DNA of 57,837 bases from CAZWDO01 sp964632485 [NCBI: uncultured bacterium] (GTDB lineage: Bacteria > JAGOEH01): positions 72,561-130,397 of the forward strand of contig CAZWDO010000006.1 of assembly GCA_964632485.1 (NCBI GenBank), in the 5' to 3' direction. The notes beneath the pieces were generated by a model. It was not told the DNA's origin and did not search any database. It worked only from the letters and a program-made list of their open reading frames with translations. Position numbers and translations under genes: made by a program. Below, one piece after another: positions 1 through 8,987 of this stretch (position 1 is the stretch's first letter; every line of letters starts with the position of its first letter).

Positions 1-2
1 AC

Positions 3-677
3 AGTCGGATTGCTACTCAAGATGGATTGATGGCTATTGTTGTCGGTGGGGATCGGGATCATGGGCAAACCGCTGCTAATCATCCCCATATTGTCAATCA
101 ATATACACGTTTCATTCTGGCTGGCGCGCGATTTGCGCGATTGAATCCTGATCGCTGCTATATTGATTATATCCAGGGGAGCGCGGTTGCCAATGCGGTC
201 GATAATCCAGCTTTTGCGATAGTAGATTACAGCAATGTGCGCCAAATGCTGGAACCTTCCGGCGGTAATGGTATTGCCCTCAATATCAGCGTGCCGGCTG
301 CTATTTGCGAATTGATCGATCGCGTGGAATCCAATAATGTAAATCCTCAAATTGAAGAAATACTTGTTTCCGTGAATGAGGGCAATCTTACATACTCACC
401 GGCATTTCGTGTTTTAACGAATTGCCCGAATCCGTTTAACCAGACGACGCGTATTTTCATATACCAGGATGGGAAATATGATTTGGAATTGCAAATTTTT
501 TCGGTAAACGGAGCGCTGGTATATGATGAAAGTCAATCGATAAACCAGTCGGGTTGGGTTGAGTTCTTCTGGGATGGCCGCAATAACAACCGGCAACGAG
601 TTGCGTCCGGGGTTTATCTCTACCGGGTGAGCGCCGGGCCCTACTGTCAGACTCGTTCTATGCTTTTGTTGAAATAG
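3..677 (+). CDS. 3' end of a secreted protein with a T9SS C-terminal sorting domain (5' partial)
   Basis: The frame is open to the left edge, so the true start lies outside the window; an internal TTG at 27 is not a convincing start. The last ~85 residues form a type A T9SS sorting domain: NCPNPFNQ, a beta-rich stretch, then a SGVYLYRV-type strand and a basic end (SMLLLK). In FCB bacteria such domains send periplasmic cargo through the type IX translocon and are removed during secretion. The preceding ~130 residues belong to a domain I do not recognise; a gingipain- or clostripain-like peptidase is possible, but no catalytic motif is visible. It faces the giant minus-strand T9SS protein, 112 bp away. 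Confidence 0.8.
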   Translation, partial: SRIATQDGLMAIVVGGDRDHGQTAANHPHIVNQYTRFILAGARFARLNPDRCYIDYIQGSAVANAVDNPAFAIVDYSNVRQMLEPSGGNGIALNISVPAAICELIDRVESNNVNPQIEEILVSVNEGNLTYSPAFRVLTNCPNPFNQTTRIFIYQDGKYDLELQIFSVNGALVYDESQSINQSGWVEFFWDGRNNNRQRVASGVYLYRVSAGPYCQTRSMLLLK

Positions 678-789
678 CTGGAGCTTTTATTCTGCCAGCC
701 GATTTCATCGATCCTCATCGTATAACCGATTGATAAGTAGCCGAAGGAATAGCAGGTCTGCTAAATATCCAGTATAAATCCCGGAGAAT

Positions 790-3700
790 CTATTTCATCA
801 GCATCATCTTGCGCTGTTTAATGATATTGATGGCCGGAATTTCAGCGCGAAGCAGATAGATGCCGCTCGGCCAATCGGCGCTGGGCGGCGAAAACCGATG
901 GACACCCGCTGGTAATTGATGCAGCCCTTGCCGAAATAAACATTGCCCCTTGAGATCGTAAATCGAAAGTTCCACATCCGCTGGGTAGTTCAATGAGAAT
1001 ACTATTTGCGTCAACTGATTAAATGGGTTGGGGTAATTGGTCAGCAATGCCAAGGGGCTACGGTTAATAGCCTTATCCGCTTCGTCAACATCGTCAACGC
1101 ACATCCAACTGCTGGAATACGTGGTGTCGCTTTTATTGCCGGCCAGGTCGATCGACACAACTCCATACTGGTAACAGCCGGCGGATAATGCTTGCGGATC
1201 GCTCCAGATAGTGTCCGGTGTCAGGGAGCAAAGCGGGTAGGTCATTCCCAATGCATCTTGACGGAAGACCGCATACCCCTGTAAATCGATATCCTGAACC
1301 GCTTGCCAGGTGATTTGGATATTCCTGTTGATAAGCTCGAAATTGAGATATTCAGGTGGGGATGGCGCGATGGTGTCAGGGGCGTTTGGCGTTATGGCGG
1401 AAATTGTTGTGTCGATTGTGGTTCCTTCCGGTAATAAAGCAAAAATCCGAATAGTATATTCCCTGTCGGGAGTTAATGGATTGAATAGCAGTTGATGATC
1501 TGTTAAGTAGTTATCTTCGGCAATCGTAAAAAGTAGATCGTTTTCTCCGTTGAAATAGATCTCGGCGATAGCGCGGCAGGGCCGGTTAACGCTAAAATCT
1601 ACCCGGATGATGCGATCGGACGCATAGGCTATATAAGGAGTCTGGTCAAACTGAAGTTGTGGAGGAGTTTCACTCTCTGCGCTGATCGTTTCCCAGTCGG
1701 ATTGATGAAATATCTGGCCGAAATAATCATCGGTTTGCAATTGTTGATAGGCATCACCTTCAATGGGTAACGGGTACACAATTAATAGATGATCCAAAGT
1801 AAAATCGGGTTCAAAATACCAGTAACCGTTTGCCTGCTGGGGTTGAAGATTGATGCAGCTTTGTCCCGTGCCGGGCAATGGGGTTTGCCATTGGAACAGG
1901 AAATAGTCGTCTGTTTGAATCGTTTGGGGGGGGTGTGGCAGGGATTGGATGATCGTCGGCTCATGGTGGCCCTGGGTGGCAAATTGAAGCGGGGGAGTCG
2001 CTTCAGACTCATTTCCCAAAAAATCGAAGATCGTGATTCCCACCGTATAGGAGGAGATGGGTTCCAAGTAATGTAGGATTGGCATTTGCTCGGGCAGATA
2101 ATCGGGTGATTCCTTGGCATAGACCAATTGTTGGTTTGAGTTGCGGACTGTTAAGGAGTATCCAGCAGGTTCATTTGTTTTCCAGCGGATAATGGCAATC
2201 GAGTCATAAGCGACGATGAGATATGGCAGGGAATTGAAGCGTGGGGCGGAACTGTCCGCGGTGGTACTGGTGGAAAATTCGTTACCGCTCATGGCCGTTA
2301 AATCCCATTTCTGTTCGGTGAAGAGGCTTTTTTGTCCCCGCCATTGATAGGTATTGCCGGCAGGATCCGTAAACCAGCCTTCCGCGCTGTAGCGGGTGTT
2401 TTTCCGGAGTCGCGAAAAAATGAAGGAATGATCGACCCTGTATTCTGAATGGACAACACTATCGATCAGGGTTCCCCGGTAATAAAGGTAGATTTTCCCC
2501 TCGCAGGCTTCATCGAAGCGAAACCGCATGGATATCCGGTGGGTATCGGTGATCAGATGCGCGCCTTCCATCAGCATGGGCGCGCGGGTATCCTCCAACG
2601 GCAGAGTTTTAAACGGAATATCTACAACTGAATAGCGGATTGAAACTATGGCAGGTTGCCGATTGCCAATGGACAAGGTATAGGTATGACCCGGCATTAG
2701 ATGGGTAAAAAGTACACGGTGCTCCATTTTTGCCGTATCGGATGATTCTTCTATCAGGCTATCCCCGTTGGCATCAATCAACCGGCATCGGCCGATCTGG
2801 GGTCGATCGGTTTCCCAGGCGATGAGCGTTCGGTCGGAACCGAGATACTCAATCCGGGGTTTGACGGTCCATTCGAACTGTTTTTCAGGAATGAAGCTGA
2901 GTGTACTGAACGAGTCGATCGCCGTCTGGCCACACGGTTGAAAATTTTCGGGTGTGAGAAAATCAAGATAATAAATAACGCTCTTTCCCGCTTCCAGTTG
3001 TTCCAGATCAACAGAAAAGTAACGATTATTGGATGATTGGGGAGTTGATTCAAGCCATGTTTCATTCATTTGGCGGTAGTAGAAGCGGCAGAAGACCGGG
3101 CGGTCAGTTTCCCATCGGAGGCGGGCTTTTTGATCGCTGAGAAATGTCAGACGCGGCGCGATCGTCCATTCAATGGGATAGGCAATGGTAAAGAGTGGTG
3201 AATGGAAACCGTTTGATGGATCGGTTGGCGTTGTGATTTGAAGCTGCCAGGTTGTTCCCAATTGAGTGGGGATTTGCCATTGATACCCGGAATTGTTAGT
3301 GATTAAAGAGGTAAGTTCGCTGAATTCGGCTGTGGAATCGGCGCGCGAATAGAGTTGGATTTGGGGGGCGTAACCATTAGTTTGCCAGGTGATGGAATCA
3401 GCTTCTCCGGCGATATAGCGGGTCGTGGAATCAGGTTTAATAAAAACGATGCGTAGCGTGTCGTGGATGATAAAGGGGGCGCTATTGGTTGCGCTGATGG
3501 TTGAATCGGCTGCATCACGCAGGCGCAGAAAACAGGTAGCGGAACGGATACCGCTGGGGATTTGCCATAGGTAGTCTCCATCATTCGGGGTACTGGCTGT
3601 GATCGTTTGCCAGGACTGGTTTAACCCGGCGCGATAATCGATCCGGAGTGTATCAATCTCACCCGCGCTTTGCCATTGGATAGAAACCGGCCCCCCGTTG

Positions 3701-6700
3701 TAGAGATAGTTGCCCGCTGCTGGCGCGATAAGAGTGAGAGTACGGCGGGGTGTAATCCGAAAATTTGCAGTTGAAGCGCTCTGATAGGTTGTATCGGTTT
3801 GAAAAACCACTTTGATGCGGCAACTGTCTGATACGGCCGAATCAGGAATACTCCAGACCCAGCTACCGGTATCGCGGACCATTTGTCCCATGGAATTTTT
3901 TTGTTTGTCGGCAGTCGTTAATAACTGATAATTCGCGCCGGCGTGGCGGGAAAAATAAATGCTGACAGGGCCCGAGAGTTCGGTTAATACCCAGCGGATT
4001 GTTTTTAGGGTAGTGGATTCCCATATTTCTCCACCTAAAGGGCTTAGCAGTGATACTGCAGGATTTTCCAGTGTGGTGAAGGTCATATCGCTGCCATGGA
4101 CTGTTGAACTGGCTTCATTCGTAGCATTGATGCGATAATGATAGGTTGTGTGGGGTTGGAGGTTGGTTAAGGGCGAGGTCACACTGACGGTTTGATTGCC
4201 GCTAATGGTAGCGGGAGTTGCCGCGGCGGTATTCCCGTAAGAGGACGTGGCGCCCCATTCAAACCAAACCGTGGCGCTACCGCCGGATGGATTGACACTG
4301 CCTCGCAGTGTGGCTAGGGTTTGGCTAATGTTTGTAGCGCTTTGCGTGGTGACGGTGGGTAAGGCCAAAGCCGTTGTGAATTGGGTTTCGGCGCTGTAGG
4401 CCGTTCCTAAGCTGTTGGTGGCATAAGCGCGGAGATAATATAACGTATGCGGAGTTAGATTGGTGAGGTTGGCTGAAAATGCTCCGGTCGTTCCGGCTAC
4501 ACTTTGTTTTGTTCCTGAACTGGTGGTCGGAGTGGGGGAAGTTCCGTAAACAAAGCCGCGTTCCGTGATAGCGGAACCGCCATCATCGGTTACCGAGGAA
4601 CTGGCTGAGGCCCCACTGGAAGTAATGTTCTGTACCACCGGCGGTGAGAGTGTCGGAGTTGAGCTCATCTGCCACCAGGCTACAAACCCGTCCCGCATTC
4701 CGGCCTGAACGGCCTGTGAGGCTCCCGCGGTAATCGGGAACTCTGTTGTTGAAGTGGTTGTCCCGCATATATAAACATTTGAGTTGACTATCAAAATGCC
4801 GTTGACTTCTTCTTCATTGTCCCCGCTCGGTACAGATACAGGCAATTCTCCGCCAAAATAGGTAATCCATTCTCCCTGGGTGAGACTATTGTTGAATTGG
4901 GCGATAAATCCATCTTGCGCGCCGCTGATAATTGACGCCCATGCATTTTCCGTGACACAGAAATCGGTGGAATTGGTTCCCCCGCTGACCCAAACATCAT
5001 TATTGGCGGCGGTTGTAACGTAGCTGGCCCCTTCATTGGACGAGCCGCCAATAAAAGTGCTGGAATTGATCTGGCTGAGACTGCTATTGAGACCTGTAAC
5101 ATACGCTTCTTTTCCGGTAGGCGTGGCGCGGTAGCTGCCGGCGGTAATTGGATAATCGGGAGAATCGGTATCGCCGCAGACCCAGACCTGGCCATCGCTT
5201 CCCAAATGGACGAAAAGGGCTTGTTCATAAGCGCTACCACCTAAATAAGTGCTATTGACCAATCCGGTCAGGTGGTTGTTCAGGCAGGCGACAACAGCAT
5301 CGCGGTCTCCGTTTTGCGTGGCATCGTAGGGAGAGTCTCCCATGGGGAAGCCGCCGCCGATATTTCCGCCGCAGACATAGATTCCGTTGGCGTTGCAGTC
5401 CACGCTCCATAGTACATCAAAATTAGCGCTGCCGAGATAAGTGGAGGCGATCAATCCGGTCAGACAGGGATATAGAATAGTAACAACTCCGTCCTGGCCG
5501 CCGCCATAGATTGTTTGGTAAGATAGCCCATATATATTTGCGGTGGGGTAATTGCTGGATTGACTCACACCGCTCAAGACGATGTTTCCATCATTGTCGA
5601 TATCGATGCCCATTCCGTAATCATAACCGCTCCCGCCCAGATAAGTGGCGCTATTGAGCGTATTAAGGTCGCTATTGAGACATGCCACAAAAAAATCATT
5701 GCTTCCTGCCAGGGTTGACTGGTAACATCCCGGAGTTACCGGAAAATCGCTGGAATAAGTGGTGCCAGTAATATAGACATTGCCGTTATCGGCGATGGCA
5801 ATGGGATTGCCGGCGTATTTATAGCCTTCATCCGCGCTGCCTCCCAGGTAAGTCAGGCTTTTGAGGATAGTGAGGTCGGCAGAATAGCGCGCGATAAAAG
5901 CATCGGCCGATCCACTCAATTGGGTGTCGTAGGGAGGATTGCTTCCCGTTAATCCTGCCGACCAGGTCATTCCTGAAACATATATATCCCCATTGGACCC
6001 GTGTTTAATATTTTTCATCGGCCGGTCGTCTCCGCTGCCGCCCAGATAGGTGCATCCGCTTAAAGTCGGATCGATCACCAGAATGCGCTTGGGATCGTAG
6101 TTGGGTATTTGGTACCGGAGGTTTCGATTTTCATTTAAAACAAAACAGCCATCAACCGGGCGGATCACTCCACCAATATTTTGGTAAAGAGTTGGTTTTT
6201 CCTCACGCAGGATGCCGCCGGGCCAATATACCAACAATTCTCCCGCTTCCCCAATCATGAGTGAGTCAGCGCCTTCATAACCCCACTCAATACATGAATA
6301 ATCGGCGCCTGGATTGACGATCCAGTCATATTTTAACTCTCCCTGATGGATATAGAACAGCGCGCTGATTCCCGGATAGATTTCCGGGTACTCGATTTGA
6401 GAATAGGTCGGCAGATCACGCTGCCATAAAGTCGGATCATTCCCCTTAAATCGATTGACTCGTGTCGGGGTCGGATTGCTGGTAAGGGGTATTGACAGGG
6501 GATTTTTATTGTGTATGATCATGTTGAGTGTATGTTCTTCCGTTATTAGTGAACGTTCACTTGCGTCGGGGGCATAGCTGGAGGCTTTATGATCAAAGTA
6601 GTAAAACCTAATTTTGTCCCCTTCAAAAATAGCGGAACCTCCACTCCATGTTAAGTTATAGATTGGTTCATTGAGCGCCGCGCCCTCCGTTTGCACAAAA

Positions 6701-6777
6701 AACGGAAGGGAATTGGGGGCCGAAGCCTTTACCAAACTTAGAGTCAGAGTCAGAATTATAAAAATTCGAGGTATCAT
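790..6777 (-). CDS. giant secreted SBBP-propeller / fibronectin-type multidomain protein with T9SS sorting domain
   Basis: A 1995-residue surface or secreted protein. Visible in order: signal peptide (residues 1-19), an N-terminal beta domain (to ~235), seven SBBP repeats (~239-700) each beginning with a TYLGGS-like strand and holding a G-D/N-V-Y-x-x-G motif, two fibronectin-like domains (~710-900; GFVYGTSPTPTT, WFEWGATSSYGN), several Kre9/Knh1-like Ig modules (~900-1190; GGEIWES, SIQWQS), more fibronectin-like modules, and a T9SS sorting domain (~1908-1995; NYPNPFNQ, SGIYLLRAE). SBBP repeats form beta-propellers. No catalytic motif is seen, so an adhesive or scaffold role is inferred. The ATG follows AAGGAGAG. 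It is transcribed alone, with a consensus promoter about 100 bp upstream. Confidence 0.93.
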   Translation of the reverse strand: MIPRIFIILTLTLSLVKASAPNSLPFFVQTEGAALNEPIYNLTWSGGSAIFEGDKIRFYYFDHKASSYAPDASERSLITEEHTLNMIIHNKNPLSIPLTSNPTPTRVNRFKGNDPTLWQRDLPTYSQIEYPEIYPGISALFYIHQGELKYDWIVNPGADYSCIEWGYEGADSLMIGEAGELLVYWPGGILREEKPTLYQNIGGVIRPVDGCFVLNENRNLRYQIPNYDPKRILVIDPTLSGCTYLGGSGDDRPMKNIKHGSNGDIYVSGMTWSAGLTGSNPPYDTQLSGSADAFIARYSADLTILKSLTYLGGSADEGYKYAGNPIAIADNGNVYITGTTYSSDFPVTPGCYQSTLAGSNDFFVACLNSDLNTLNSATYLGGSGYDYGMGIDIDNDGNIVLSGVSQSSNYPTANIYGLSYQTIYGGGQDGVVTILYPCLTGLIASTYLGSANFDVLWSVDCNANGIYVCGGNIGGGFPMGDSPYDATQNGDRDAVVACLNNHLTGLVNSTYLGGSAYEQALFVHLGSDGQVWVCGDTDSPDYPITAGSYRATPTGKEAYVTGLNSSLSQINSSTFIGGSSNEGASYVTTAANNDVWVSGGTNSTDFCVTENAWASIISGAQDGFIAQFNNSLTQGEWITYFGGELPVSVPSGDNEEEVNGILIVNSNVYICGTTTSTTEFPITAGASQAVQAGMRDGFVAWWQMSSTPTLSPPVVQNITSSGASASSSVTDDGGSAITERGFVYGTSPTPTTSSGTKQSVAGTTGAFSANLTNLTPHTLYYLRAYATNSLGTAYSAETQFTTALALPTVTTQSATNISQTLATLRGSVNPSGGSATVWFEWGATSSYGNTAAATPATISGNQTVSVTSPLTNLQPHTTYHYRINATNEASSTVHGSDMTFTTLENPAVSLLSPLGGEIWESTTLKTIRWVLTELSGPVSIYFSRHAGANYQLLTTADKQKNSMGQMVRDTGSWVWSIPDSAVSDSCRIKVVFQTDTTYQSASTANFRITPRRTLTLIAPAAGNYLYNGGPVSIQWQSAGEIDTLRIDYRAGLNQSWQTITASTPNDGDYLWQIPSGIRSATCFLRLRDAADSTISATNSAPFIIHDTLRIVFIKPDSTTRYIAGEADSITWQTNGYAPQIQLYSRADSTAEFSELTSLITNNSGYQWQIPTQLGTTWQLQITTPTDPSNGFHSPLFTIAYPIEWTIAPRLTFLSDQKARLRWETDRPVFCRFYYRQMNETWLESTPQSSNNRYFSVDLEQLEAGKSVIYYLDFLTPENFQPCGQTAIDSFSTLSFIPEKQFEWTVKPRIEYLGSDRTLIAWETDRPQIGRCRLIDANGDSLIEESSDTAKMEHRVLFTHLMPGHTYTLSIGNRQPAIVSIRYSVVDIPFKTLPLEDTRAPMLMEGAHLITDTHRISMRFRFDEACEGKIYLYYRGTLIDSVVHSEYRVDHSFIFSRLRKNTRYSAEGWFTDPAGNTYQWRGQKSLFTEQKWDLTAMSGNEFSTSTTADSSAPRFNSLPYLIVAYDSIAIIRWKTNEPAGYSLTVRNSNQQLVYAKESPDYLPEQMPILHYLEPISSYTVGITIFDFLGNESEATPPLQFATQGHHEPTIIQSLPHPPQTIQTDDYFLFQWQTPLPGTGQSCINLQPQQANGYWYFEPDFTLDHLLIVYPLPIEGDAYQQLQTDDYFGQIFHQSDWETISAESETPPQLQFDQTPYIAYASDRIIRVDFSVNRPCRAIAEIYFNGENDLLFTIAEDNYLTDHQLLFNPLTPDREYTIRIFALLPEGTTIDTTISAITPNAPDTIAPSPPEYLNFELINRNIQITWQAVQDIDLQGYAVFRQDALGMTYPLCSLTPDTIWSDPQALSAGCYQYGVVSIDLAGNKSDTTYSSSWMCVDDVDEADKAINRSPLALLTNYPNPFNQLTQIVFSLNYPADVELSIYDLKGQCLFRQGLHQLPAGVHRFSPPSADWPSGIYLLRAEIPAINIIKQRKMMLMK

Positions 6778-6852
6778 TTCTCTCTCCTTAATTTAAATCA
6801 TAAATAATTACCAATTCCATAATCGTTGCCTTCTGTTGCTGTAAGGCATGAT

Positions 6853-6872
6853 TGTGAATGAACGGTTTCACA
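6853..6872. promoter_or_regulatory. inverted repeat at the predicted transcription start of the giant T9SS protein gene
   Basis: TGTGAA and TTCACA are separated by 8 bp. The repeat begins 4 bp downstream of the minus-strand -10 hexamer, so it would cover the start of transcription. That is where a repressor dimer would bind. It resembles a CRP site, but the spacing between TGTGA and TCACA is 10 rather than 6, so CRP itself is unlikely. Confidence 0.35.
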
Positions 6873-6876
6873 GATT

Positions 6877-6905
6877 AATATAATCCAACTCGGAAGTTTT
6901 GTCAA
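6877..6905 (-). promoter_or_regulatory. sigma70-type promoter of the giant T9SS protein gene
   Basis: Reading the minus strand, TTGACA (6905-6900), a 17-bp spacer, then TATATT (6882-6877). Transcription would start near 6870, giving a 5' UTR of about 90 nt. Confidence 0.7.
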
Positions 6906-6989
6906 ATCAATAAATTTTCAGCATGCAGTTAATACAAAATTTTAAGCATCACTCATTTTTTTATCTTATGCCATATAACGCTGACAGGG

Positions 6990-7018
6990 TTGGATTATAA
7001 ATTTAATGGATCTGTATT
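6990..7018 (+). promoter_or_regulatory. weak candidate promoter for the structured leader or small RNA
   Basis: TTGGAT, 17 bp, TGTATT. It would start transcription near 7025, just before the structured element at 7046-7118. Match to consensus is modest. The whole gap 6778-7186 holds only this, the divergent promoter, the structured element and a second candidate promoter; no protein gene is seen in it. Confidence 0.35.
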
Positions 7019-7045
7019 CTCACCCTATATACTTGTCCAAAATAC

Positions 7046-7118
7046 GGGGATGACCAAGCGGCTCTGAACCAGCCTGATAGGTATCCCTCAGAGGTTTTTT
7101 TTATAAGAATGGGATACC
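7046..7118 (+). ncRNA. structured leader or small RNA with competing stems and an intrinsic terminator
   Basis: Three mutually exclusive pairings share one segment. GGGAT (7047-7051) can pair with ATCCC (7083-7087). CTCTGA (7062-7067) pairs with TCAGAG (7088-7093) directly before eight T residues (7095-7102). GGTATCCC (7080-7087) is perfectly complementary to GGGATACC (7111-7118) downstream. A small stem GGCT/AGCC (7060-7063, 7071-7074) is also possible. The first two pairs together make an H-type pseudoknot. The layout suits a transcription attenuator for the PAS kinase, or a ~78-nt independent small RNA. I do not recognise a known riboswitch class. Confidence 0.4.
7062..7102 (+). terminator. 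Rho-independent terminator upstream of the PAS kinase gene
   Basis: A 6-bp stem CTCTGA/TCAGAG followed by G and T8. The loop is long (20 nt) but contains the GGCT/AGCC mini-stem. It sits 85 bp before the kinase ATG, on the same strand. Confidence 0.45.
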
Positions 7119-7153
7119 AGGTAAAACTGATTAATTAAAAAATAATAATTTAC

Positions 7154-7182
7154 TTGACAGCATCGATAAAGAACCTTAAATT
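7154..7182 (+). promoter_or_regulatory. candidate promoter immediately before the PAS kinase gene
   Basis: TTGACA, 17 bp, TAAATT. The TTG of the -35 box is also an in-frame potential start codon, but it has no ribosome binding site. If this promoter is real, the mRNA starts near 7190 and the kinase mRNA would be almost leaderless, or translation would start at the ATG at 7250. Confidence 0.4.
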
Positions 7183-7186
7183 AAGT

Positions 7187-8911
7187 ATGATGAATCAGAA
7201 TGAAACTACCGTGGAAAATAGAATTGTCCTTCAACCAGAACGGCATTATATGTCCTGGATTTTTATTCCTCCGTTGTTAGAAGCCCCCCCGGCCTGGTTA
7301 GTTAGTTTTTTTTTAGCGCTTATTGTTCTATTATTATTGATTATTATTGTTTTAATCATCCAAATTCATAAAAAAAACCGTTTGCAGCATCAATTATTTC
7401 AAAGCGAATATCGGTTTCGATCGTTTTTTGAATCGATGAATGAAGCCGTCGCTCTTCATCGTGTTGTCTATAATGACCGAAACGAAGCGCTAGATTATCA
7501 GTTGTTGGATATCAACCCGGCTTATTCCCGGATCATCGGTTTTAGCCGTGAACAGGCAGTCAATGCATTGGCCTCCCGGTTGTATGGAACGAATACTCCT
7601 CCCTATATTGATATTTTCAGTCAGGTTGTGGCAAGCGGTGAACCAAAGCAGATGGAGATATATTTTCCCCCTTTGGATAAATTTTTTTTAGTATCGACGA
7701 TTGCGACGGGTTCCGGTGAATTTGCCACTCTCACATTGGATTTGACTGCTCGGGTCCGGGCTGAAAAACTGCTTAAAGAGAAAACTGATGAATTGGAACG
7801 AATTTTCAATTTGATGACCGATATGGTTTGCGTGGTTGATCTGGAAGGTATTTTTTTAAAAGTGAATCCCCAGTTTGAACGGGCGCTTGGTTTTAAGGCT
7901 GAAGAAATGGTTGGCCACAATTTCTTTGAATTTATTCATCCCGATGATATCCGGGACAGCCGGGAAGCGCTTGCCCAATTGTCGCAAGAGAGTCCCAATA
8001 TCAATTTTATCAATCGGTATCGCTCCAAAGATGGCAAGTGGCATTATCTTGAATGGTTTTCACGTACCCATGGTTCGCTGTTATATGCGGTGGCCCACGA
8101 TGTAACAGAACGGCTTCTAACTGAAAATAAACGGGAATTATTGGTTAATGAATTGAAACAAAAAAATCAGGAACTTGAAAGTTTATTTAATGTGATTTCC
8201 CACGATCTGCGTTCGCCTCTGATCAATATACTTGGATTCAGCCAGATACTGGAGCAAACGATGGATGAATTTTTTCAGTTGCTTACGAAAAGCCTGCCGA
8301 GCTTAGAAATTCCCCATGAATTGAATAAAATGGTTAAGGAGGAATTGCCGAGGACGGTTGATTTTATCACCAGCAATGTGACCCGTATGGATAGAATGTT
8401 GAGCGCGATTCTGCGTTTATCGCGGACCGGTCAGATAGTTTTAAATTCCACTTTATTAGATATGAACGAATTGGTAACCACCGCACTGGATTCCCTTTCT
8501 TTTCTACAACATCAGGTGAATGCCGAGATCGAGATATCCCCCCTGCCCGCCGCTAATGGAGATAAAATCCTACTTTCGCAAGTCATTAGCAATATTTTAG
8601 AGAATGCGATGAAATATCGGGATACTGAACGGAGTTTGAAAATAACGGTGAGTGGCTCCATTCAGGGGGAAAAAGTGACAATCATTTTTCGTGATAATGG
8701 GATAGGTATCGATTCCCCGCAAATTGATAAAATATGGGAAATTTTTAATCGGGCGGTTTCTGATTCGAATATCCCCGGCGATGGCATCGGTCTGACTATT
8801 TGCCGCTGGATCATTCATCGCCATGGGGGCCGCATTTGGGTCGAATCTGAACCCGGCAAAGGTTCTTGTTTCTGTTTTGAACTTCCATTAAATAAAAATG
8901 AGTATGAATAA
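7187..8911 (+). CDS. PAS-domain membrane sensor histidine kinase
   Basis: Hybrid-free sensor kinase of about 574 residues. Numbering from the ATG at 7187: a single transmembrane segment (~35-60, long Leu/Ile/Val run), a degenerate first PAS domain (~75-190), a clear second PAS domain (~203-310; ending YAVAHDVTER), a HisKA domain with phosphoacceptor His339 in VISHDLRSPL, and an HATPase domain with N box (NILENAMKYR), G1 box (RDNGIGID) and G2 region (GDGIGLTICRW). No receiver domain and no response regulator lie next to it, so it is an orphan here. The start is uncertain: TTG 7154, ATG 7187, ATG 7190 and ATG 7250 all lack a good ribosome binding site. Confidence 0.92.
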   Translation: MMNQNETTVENRIVLQPERHYMSWIFIPPLLEAPPAWLVSFFLALIVLLLLIIIVLIIQIHKKNRLQHQLFQSEYRFRSFFESMNEAVALHRVVYNDRNEALDYQLLDINPAYSRIIGFSREQAVNALASRLYGTNTPPYIDIFSQVVASGEPKQMEIYFPPLDKFFLVSTIATGSGEFATLTLDLTARVRAEKLLKEKTDELERIFNLMTDMVCVVDLEGIFLKVNPQFERALGFKAEEMVGHNFFEFIHPDDIRDSREALAQLSQESPNINFINRYRSKDGKWHYLEWFSRTHGSLLYAVAHDVTERLLTENKRELLVNELKQKNQELESLFNVISHDLRSPLINILGFSQILEQTMDEFFQLLTKSLPSLEIPHELNKMVKEELPRTVDFITSNVTRMDRMLSAILRLSRTGQIVLNSTLLDMNELVTTALDSLSFLQHQVNAEIEISPLPAANGDKILLSQVISNILENAMKYRDTERSLKITVSGSIQGEKVTIIFRDNGIGIDSPQIDKIWEIFNRAVSDSNIPGDGIGLTICRWIIHRHGGRIWVESEPGKGSCFCFELPLNKNEYE

Positions 8912-8952
8912 ACGTTTACATAAAAGCAATATTAATTGTTTCGGAGGGAAAA

Positions 8953-8985
8953 ATGTCTGTGATCATTAGAATAGCGGAAGTATAA
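8953..8985 (+). CDS. possible 10-codon leader ORF coupled to the esterase gene
   Basis: A GGAGG (8943-8947) is spaced 5 nt from an ATG that opens a 10-codon frame (MSVIIRIAEV) ending in TAA two bases before the esterase ATG at 8988. The ribosome binding site is better than that of the esterase itself, so the mini-ORF may feed ribosomes into it. Product function unknown; it may be translated only for coupling. Confidence 0.3.
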   Translation: MSVIIRIAEV

Positions 8986-8987
8986 TT

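Noticed and set aside
678-789. Terminator between the two T9SS genes
   Set aside because: An AGCAG/CTGCT palindrome is present near 748-761, but it is short and has no T-tract.
4791-5240. 149-codon frame inside the giant T9SS gene
   Set aside because: It is the same strand in another frame, rich in Pro/Ala/Ser from the repeat sequence, with no ribosome binding site; the main frame is clearly the gene.
5100-6070. Regular repeats that could suggest a CRISPR array
   Set aside because: They are diverged protein-coding SBBP repeats with ~200-bp periods in an open frame, not short identical repeats.
7046-7102. Fluoride (crcB) riboswitch before the PAS kinase
   Set aside because: GATGA and TGAT segments recall the motif, but the CGCC-like pseudoknot strand after the first helix is absent and the gene downstream is a kinase.
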